This document shows, piece after piece, positions 56,332 through 64,000 of a stretch of DNA of 64,000 bases; position 1 is the first letter of the stretch; each line of letters opens with the position of its first letter. The notes under the pieces were generated by a model. It searched no databases and was not told the origin of the DNA. It worked only from the letters and a program-made list of their open reading frames with translations. Source of the DNA: Haemonchus contortus (lineage: Eukaryota > Nematoda > Chromadorea > Rhabditida > Trichostrongylidae); assembly GCA_000469685.2 (NCBI GenBank), contig LS997562.1, positions 7,623,007-7,687,006 on the forward strand, written 5' to 3'. A program made the translations under genes and the position numbers.

Positions 56332-59300
56332 ATGTTGGTGAGTTGATGTATTTTCAGTCTTGCAATTTCTTTCATCCGACCAGGCGGGTGTGGAGGGCAG
56401 TGGATGCTGTACGGGCAGATATGTCTAAATTCACTCACGTTGGCTCCCGAGCCTATTCTAGACCCTTAAACAAAGCTTTGGCCTAGTTAAGTTTGGGTCT
56501 CTGTTCTCTTGGGCACAGGGCAGGGCGTCAACTGAAATCTATAAAAGGTTACAGAGATCTCACCATTGTTCCAAAATATCTTTCAAAAATAGATAGAAAC
56601 TCAATGGAGCTGTAGAGCCATTTCGAATGAGTCTATATTCTTCACAAGTGTTACGGATTTATCAGACAGCCGATCGTTTTGGTTACTCAGATTTTTTTAG
56701 GTCCCATTCATTTTCTTCGCATTCTTCATTGCACAATCATGCCAGAAAGAGCTTACAATGAGTAAGGAAATCTCACTTGCTCCATTTCTATGTTTATATG
56801 TCTATGTATGTAAACCTTCTGTTTTCAAATAATGGCCGGTCGGGACCCTCAAACATGCGGAAGTAATGCAGGAAGCGTAGTTCTAAAGTTCTCCATGAAT
56901 CGAGTATCAAAAACGATTCTCCCGCGTTTCGGGCAAACTCAGGGAAGCTAGGGTGCAAGACAGGGTCCAGCACCGCTTTTGCAAAAGGGTTAATGACATT
57001 TAGGTTTCGGAGCTGATCCCTTCTTACCACTTCAGACCTTGCGACGTAGACGATACGACCATTCTTATTTCCAATCGAAGAATGTTCTCCTTTGTCATTT
57101 TTTTTTCGAATATCATAGGATTATTTGTTTCTTACATACAAGAAATAGACACAACGACAGAAAAGTATGCCTATAGATGGTTAGTATGGTGTCAGAATCG
57201 CTTGTATTAGACCGGGCGCCACAAACAGGTATGGTGCTACTAAGTTACTGGTGCTATTTGCTTCATGAGTGGGACTGAAGTATATGCTCAATTCCAAGTG
57301 AAATCGAGGGCTCAAGTGGAACCAGAATCGAATGTTTAGAAAGGGTCATCTACATGCATAAGTATATTTATTTGAGCTTTAAAAGTCGTATACACAGTCT
57401 CTTGAAGATAGAGCATTTGGACGTAGACATGTAGTTGAGACATACATCACCTTCGAATGTTCGTTACTCTTTCTGGTTTATCTCTGAAATTTCAGTGGAA
57501 TTGCTTGCTCAACCGATCCCAGAAGAAGCGCAAAAGTTGACAGGAAAAGCTCTGGTGGATTATGTAAACGAACGACAATCGTTTTATAGGGTATATAGCT
57601 TATTAGCCGATATTTTACATACAGAAAAGCGAGAAGGAAGGAAAGATAAGAGAAAATTCTCAATGTCATCTGTCTGGTCCCCTCTTCCGAGTAGCTAGGG
57701 TAAAAAACCTGCTTTGTCTGAGAACATTAACAATACGATTAATAGGGGATTAATAGCAAGATGAGTAGTTGACAGAAAAGAACATCTCAAATGTCAAAAG
57801 GAATTTTTTGACTAAGTAGTAGGAAGTGTAGTAAGAGGTATGGCATAAGTAAATGGTGATGACGTCTAATTTGGCGAAAATTATTTTTTCACCCATTTCA
57901 GGTTTGAAATGTGGTATTTAGGCAGAGTATTCGGAAAAAGCAAAAAGTCGTGTACAGAGTTTGATGAAGATGGAATACATAGGAAAAGCTCGTGAAATGT
58001 ATAAAGTTGCTAAAAAGGCCAAACCATACAACAACGACACCAGCGACATACCTGAAAGGTGATTACTACAGGTTGCAATTCGGTGCTTGAGCAAAGGAAA
58101 GCTCGAATCACTAACTATATGTATAATAGTCTTTGCTTCTAAGTAAATTCCAATATTTCGTGATTCTTTTCCAGCTTCGACGCACGGAAAGTTTGGGATT
58201 ATTGTCCTTCTATACGATACATTCGCGATCAGTCGAGTTGTGGTGAGATTTCGATTCATTCCTGCCTTCAAAGACCTAAGAAGTATCCATGAGCTCTAAG
58301 TGAGAAGTATCGCCCATTCGACCAAATTTGGAAAATCCGGCAATTTCCAACCAGCACACTCAATTTTTAGTCTAGCACCGAATATCCTTCTTTTTTGGCT
58401 GTGGATCTGATGTTTTCTTTTTTGGTTGCAACTGTAGTATATGACGGAAGCATATCATCATGCGAGAGCTTTACACAAATCCGCTGGAAAATGACCTGCT
58501 CTAAAGACCGCCAGATCGGCGCGGACGCCAAGGCGGCCTTCAAGCGCCGAGCGCCACCGGTTGACACAAAGGCGTCAAGCGAACAACGCTCAACGCTCTA
58601 CGCTGAAACGCCCAATAACTCATGCGCGGTCAATGATTTCAAGCGGACACTCACGTAGCTATAGAGTTGTAGGCGTAATGAATCGACGATTCGATTTCCT
58701 ATCTAAAAAAGATTGTCGCCACTCAGTGTATCCGCGGGCGGTGCGTATCAAATAGGCTAATGGTTGAGGCTGTTTGACCCGATCTGCTCTAAGAAGCTTT
58801 TTGCAGGTTCTTGCTGGGCTGTATCGGCCGCGGAAACAATGTCCGATCGATTGTGCATACAGACGAAAGGAAAAGTGAAGGTTAGTCGTAATCGTCGTCA
58901 GGCAATGAAGATATGAATTCCACGGTAGTCGAATCACTTCTAGAACAGGTGCATTATTATAGCATGGGGAGAGAATCCCAACTGAACCGAAGCCTTTATA
59001 GTCGCCTTTGACGCTCTTGAACGGCAGCATTAGCTACACCATGGAAAAATTCGAAATGCTCAGATCGCCCAGGTGACCATTGTCACTGTAAGAGTCTCCG
59101 TCATGATTCCGAGGATGCACCACGACATTTCGATACCCTATTGAAAACTCAGACGAAATATTAGATTTTCAAATCTTGCAAGTCTCTCACAAGATAAAGT
59201 TGACCTTTACTGCAACAAGATCTGGTATTCGAGCTGCCCACTTTCTTCCTTTTAGACTCCACGGAAGCAGGTTCTCACCATTAGGTTCTTCAGTCTCTTA

Positions 59301-62300
59301 ATCTTTTCGTCGTTTCAGCCGCAAAGTTTCACTCCCTCACAAACTCTGACAGGCGACCCCGATTGCATCACCGCGAAGAACAGCTGATCTGCGTAGCTTC
59401 CCTAAATGAAGGAATGCATCGCAGTTTGTCTACTGTCGCACTCACCACCCAACAAGACGAGTACACAAAAAGGTTGCACAACCATCTAGGATATTTTCAT
59501 CATCGAAAGCCTGATGGACTCGCAAAAATCTCTTAGCATGAGTGGTGTTTCAATATACATAGATCTTGAAAATTCTGAAGGAACATTCTACCCTCGAGTC
59601 GAGGAAACTGTCACACTTTATAATAGAAGAATGTGTCATTACCCAATGAATGCGCGTGTGGTCCACTGCTATATACTCAAACTTAGTAATTAAACTGTAT
59701 TAACCAATAAACCAAACAACACTAACGAGATCAAGGCACTAAAGCGTACTGAGAGTATAAGGGAATCAAAGCACAATGCTGTTGACCACATTGGTAAAAA
59801 AGGCTAAGTGATAAATGCTCTAAGCTTCAAATGTGAATAAACGCTCAATTCGATGTTTTAAATGCTGAGGAAGCATAAGAGACGTTCTATTTATCCAAAT
59901 CTACAGAATACGTATGATGCTTAAGAATAATCGGAAGCAATGATAAAAAGGTTCTTGAAGTTTAAGGAAAGGGAGTCGAATGCTTTCTGGTGCTCTGTCC
60001 ATTTTTATACTGACGTTCGGCAGGCTCGGCTTAACACGACTGCGGATCTAAGCTGGAATGCATGGGAACTGGTCTATGTTTTCCTCATGCTCTGTTCACG
60101 TCCGTGACACCCAATTGGGTTCTGTACAGCAAATTCATGAAATATACACTAATATATGAAAAAGTTCTCTGAGCTCGAACGCTACAGTGGGACTGCATCT
60201 ATGTAATCTCAGTGAATTCCTAGTTTTAGTGAATTCCTAGTTTTTCTTGGGCAGCCAACTGCATTTCCTGCGATTTCATTATAATGCCGAGTTTTCAGGT
60301 TACACTTTCAGACGTTGATATCCTGTCCTGCTGTGGAGAAATCTGTGGATATGGGTGGGTTTTTAAGTGATTATCCCCTGCCAATATGTATTACGTGTGA
60401 AGGTAATAAAGTTTCTATTTCGTAAATATTATACCTCATCGTCGCTTTCGAGTTTTGCGCTTGAAGGAATTGTATGGATAGACAGAAAAAGTGGCAAAGC
60501 ACCAGTGATATCAATAATGAGCTTGAAATTCTGGTGACTAAACGCTGCCGGGACACTGAATCGGAAAATTTTTTATCATAAGCGTGAAACCTCGGACAAA
60601 TGTTTTTGTCGTACTAAAAAATCCCTTTATAAGACGAGAGAAATCTTCTCGTCACAACGGCAGTTTACAGTTTTCTCGAATTTCAATTCGAGCAGCTATA
60701 AACCCCTCATATCCAAAACAATATGTATCTTTATCTGATTGCAGTTGCGATGGAGGCTATGCCATTGAAGCATGGAACTATACCAGAAAATACGGTGTAT
60801 GCAGTGGAGGACGGTACGAAGAACAGGTCTGGGAATGAATCTCATCGTACTCCACAAGGGGGAGCCTGCGGGGGCAGAAACAGCGGTGCTGAGATTCCTT
60901 TCAAAAACAAATGGCCCATGACAAAATCCTTTCAGAAGAGCCGTTCTTTGACTATTCTCTTGTTTCCGTTCTTTTTTAATGTGGTCATGAAGTGAATCCC
61001 TCCAACCTACTGAACAAACTCTGGCAAAACATCTTTTAGGGCTTCTGCAAACAATACCCTTTGCATCCATGTGGGCGTCACCAAGGTCAAAAGTTTTACG
61101 GTCCCTGCCCAGATACAAGATATAATACGCCTAAATGCAAACCGTATTGCCAGTATGGATATGGAAAACGCTATTATAACGATAAGTACTATGGTATGTT
61201 CAAGGTTGTCAGCTTTATTTCCTCTTCATTACCTCATTGGAATTTTGGGCGTATTTATTTTCTGCATTTTTACATGCTCATGCGTAACTTCTTCGAGCAG
61301 AGGATCGAGTACAAAATCATTACTGGATGTTCCTCAAAATAATTTTGTGAGGTTACTTGAGCATTGCAGACTTGCTGTTCAACTTTCATAGCAGTATATC
61401 AATTGAGCTGTATCTGTGGAAGTTACAGGAGCCTTGATCCCTGCCATCAACAGTACGTTATGATAGACTATTTCTAGTAAATTCGGCACGTATTCTGGAA
61501 AACGATGAAGTTGCCATCCAAAGAGAAATTATGAAAAATGGGCCAGTTCAAGCTGCTATGCTTGTTTATGAAGACTTTAGTACTTACATAAATGGAGTCT
61601 ATATGGTGAGTTGATAGTTTAAAAGTTGTTTTAAAGGAACTATCAATAGTATAATTTAAAAATTCTAAGGGTGGCGCATTTCGCCCCTAATCTAGGCGGA
61701 CCACTTTGTTCCTACTGTCCCTCGGGGACTTCACAGTGATGAATGACATCAGTAGTGCTACACCATAACAATTTTCGCAAATGCAAAGGTCAAGTTCAAG
61801 CTTTTCTAACAGCGCCGCTTTACAGCTGCTGCTCCCCTCTTATCAGTTTCCAATTGAGAGGACCCTAAAAGATGGAAGACAAAAATCAAGTATCCGGGCT
61901 TTATAGTGACCGTAAATGCCTCCTTCAAAGGTTATCTAGTGACCATTAGTCACGATATAGTTCCCCGATTATTTTCAGAATCAGACCCAGTTCAATCGGT
62001 TACAGTGCCCTTTCTTGACACAATCTTTCTGTGGCGGATTCACAAGGACCACAAATTTCTTGAATGGAATATGTAGTCTGCGCGACTCAGCGATGTATTA
62101 TAAAGGAATCTTTCTAGGGAGCTAGCAGTATAATGTGAGCATTTTACTCCGTAACAGTCACCCTCTTCAATTTTTCAGCACATAGGCGGCAATTCGCTTG
62201 GAGCACACACTGTAAAAATCATAGGATGGGGAGCGAACAAATATGACAAGTACTGGATCGTTGCGAATTCGTGGAATACGGACTGGGGAGAGGACGGAGG

Positions 62301-62639
62301 TGAGTTCTAGAAAACCCTCCCATGTATATCGCACAACAGCAACCTACAAGATTCGTCCGCTACTTCCCACTCTTCTGTCTGATTGATTTTTCTCTGAAAA
62401 AAGCTTTGTTTTATTAGGAAATACTTTTTGTCGAGCTGGCTAGCCAGCTTGATCAGCAGAGCAGTTTTCACTTTACATCTTTTGTGGCTGGTTCATGTTT
62501 GGGGACTACGAAAGAATTCATACTTCCTGTTTGGTGGATTGATACTAAAATCACCTCTTAAGGTTACTTCCGTATCTTACGTGGAGTGAACCACTGCATG
62601 ATCGAAGAAGAAGTTATCGCTGGAGATTTTAGAGTGTAA
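56332..62639 (+). CDS. Cathepsin B-like cysteine protease (gene F)
   Basis: Complete 352-residue preprocathepsin B and the most divergent copy. Exons: 56332-56337, 56701-56761, 57496-57590, 57922-58058, 58175-58242, 58807-58880, 60299-60354, 60745-60826, 61040-61193, 61478-61605, 62179-62299, 62563-62639. The signal peptide is [16 protein letters not shown] and the mature junction is IPESFDAR. Cys125 lies in [10 protein letters not shown], His297 in LGAHTV (Thr in place of Ala) and Asn317 in IVANSW. The occluding loop reads CGRHQG, with the second His replaced by Gln208. The S2 position is Glu344 (EEEVIAG), as in human cathepsin B, and unlike every other copy here. After the catalytic His the usual VENGT stretch is replaced by ANKYD, removing that N-glycosylation sequon. 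Exon 11 is one codon longer at its 3' end (DGGYF). It is intact and last in the visible array. Confidence 0.9.
58490..58640. other. GC-rich island in gene F intron 5
   Basis: A GC-rich stretch with repeated GGCGC, GCCGAGCGCC and GCGTCAAGCG motifs, unlike the AT-rich introns around it. It lies just upstream of the active-site exon. No coding or RNA family was recognised; it may be part of a non-autonomous repeat. Confidence 0.4.
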
Positions 62640-62655
62640 ATTATTGAATCACCAA

Positions 62656-62661
62656 AATAAA
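62656..62661 (+). other. Poly(A) signal of gene F
   Basis: AATAAA lies 17 bp after the gene F stop codon. Confidence 0.8.
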
Positions 62662-64000
62662 TAGCATTTCAAAGGAATCTTTCCAAACTATTCAGTTGCA
62701 CACTTTATAAATACATAAAGGAAATCGTCTCAAAATAATGAAGTCAACCATTTGTCAGTTGGATTCCTCTAGATCCAAGGAGTTACCTCGATTTACTCTC
62801 AACGTCACGTACTATTAAAGTGAATAAATAAACTTGTGCTGTAACTATGTCGACCTTTATCGAGAGACGGGCATTGTAACCTCGAGTATTTTCGAATATA
62901 GTCTGTGTGCGTGAGAACTTGAACACCTTATAGAAATAAAAGAGTCGCGAATTGCAATAAGTGATAGAAGAAACCTGCTTAAAGCATGCCGAAGAAGGTT
63001 CTCATATTTTATTCGGAGGACTTTGCAAGACTCACAAGGGGACGAAGAGTTGGTACCAAATGCCCTTCCGGGGGTACCCGCTGATCTTTCTCTACAAATA
63101 AACGAGAACAGCGACCGCAGAATGCTCATAAGACACGACGTCGAACTCGACCTTCATGGAGTGAGCTCTCTTGGACGAATGGTGACTGACAGATTACTGT
63201 CGCTTCAACCACTCCCAACTATAACAGAATCTGGTGACACTTCGGATAATCTGCTCAAGTGTTGCACTATCGAAAAATTTGTCGCAATTGTGATTTGAAA
63301 AAGTGGAACTAATCCGCGATTGATTTTTTGCACTTAAGGTCTAACTTTTCAGAAGTAAAGGGTCAGTCTTGATATCTTCTGACTCTCTAGAGGTATTGAG
63401 GGTTTTGTTATCGAGCGTGTCTAATGCATCGTAACATAGGCTGCTGGTCCTAGCTGAAATGCTGCCTTTAAAGTACCCGCTAAATCGGCGGAAAACAGAC
63501 AAGGACTACTTATATGCCAATCTAATATAACAGCTGCAAAAGAAAAGACGCGCTATTACCCAGCAATGAATTCAGGTAAGAGGATTTCCTTCTGAAACCG
63601 CACTGCTAAAATCCTCTAATCAACGGTATGATTTCCAACGGTACTCGACCTTTTACGGCAACAACTACTGATTCAGCAGAAATTGGAATCTAGAAACTTG
63701 AAATCATTTGCTGCGAATCATCACTATCTTCACGCATATCTTGCCGTACTGGGTTCCTCCAAACTGCTGGCCTATTAGTTATTATGCTACGCGGGTGATA
63801 TCATATGTAGACCACAACACGGCTTGACTTATCGCTTCACCTCAAACTTGGGTAATAAAACCAAAATATAACTTGGATTAAAATTTGAGTACAAATCACA
63901 AGATCAACAAGGCAGAGACGGAATCGGCCGGAAGTGACCGATTGATTGACGACGTGGATTGACGGCCTTAAATGCCTGGACCAAAGCTCACAATCGCGCG
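62662..64000. other. Downstream of gene F, no gene recognised
   Basis: No further cathepsin exon was found before the window ends. The open frame at 63023-63298 and its antisense frame have no recognised motif. Whether the array continues beyond the window cannot be seen. Confidence 0.45.

Overview
The window looks like nuclear DNA of a parasitic strongylid nematode, most likely a hookworm such as Necator or Ancylostoma. The evidence is spliced genes with GT-AG introns, AATAAA poly(A) signals, and introns loaded with degraded mariner, RTE, CR1-like and piggyBac-like elements. The genes themselves belong to the expanded cathepsin B family typical of blood-feeding worms. The species is an inference; nothing in the sequence names it.

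The backbone is a head-to-tail tandem array of six cathepsin B-like cysteine protease genes, all on the + strand. Gene A (1671-5908) shows only its last six exons, because the 5' half would lie beyond the window start or is lost. Genes B (7394-14778), C (21861-32984), D (33907-42240), E (45390-53979) and F (56332-62639) can each be traced as a complete 12-exon open frame. The encoded lengths are 348, 348, 348, 353 and 352 residues. All 11 introns sit at the same positions and phases in the five complete genes, and gene A agrees where it can be compared. Each predicted preproenzyme has a signal peptide split from the initiator by intron 1, a cathepsin B propeptide, an I-P-E-x-F-D mature junction, the Q...GSCW active site, an occluding-loop exon, the catalytic His and the ANSW catalytic Asn. 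A-D form one subgroup. E and F form another, with 2 extra propeptide codons and 1 extra occluding-loop codon.

Two points stand out functionally. First, the copies differ where substrate choice is decided. The occluding-loop His-His pair is kept in A, B and D but is HG in C, HK in E and HQ in F. The S2-pocket residue is Tyr in A-D, Phe in E and the ancestral Glu only in F. Second, all five complete genes share a compact promoter. It has two GATA sites 17-28 bp apart, the second 78-99 bp before the ATG, followed by an (A/T)AAAAG TATA-like element. This fits coordinated intestinal expression under a GATA factor of the ELT-2 type.

Between and inside the genes lie dead mobile elements. These are RTE-like relics (about 270-1475, 5170-5290, 24500-26890), a CR1-like LINE (16585-19332), another LINE fragment (50340-51055), several mariner-family elements (2165-3079, 11343-12341, 15185-16453, 22275-22790, 30456-31626), a piggyBac transposase fragment (49339-49584) and two fold-back elements (44103-44608, 54547-54907). 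I saw no tRNA, rRNA or CRISPR array.
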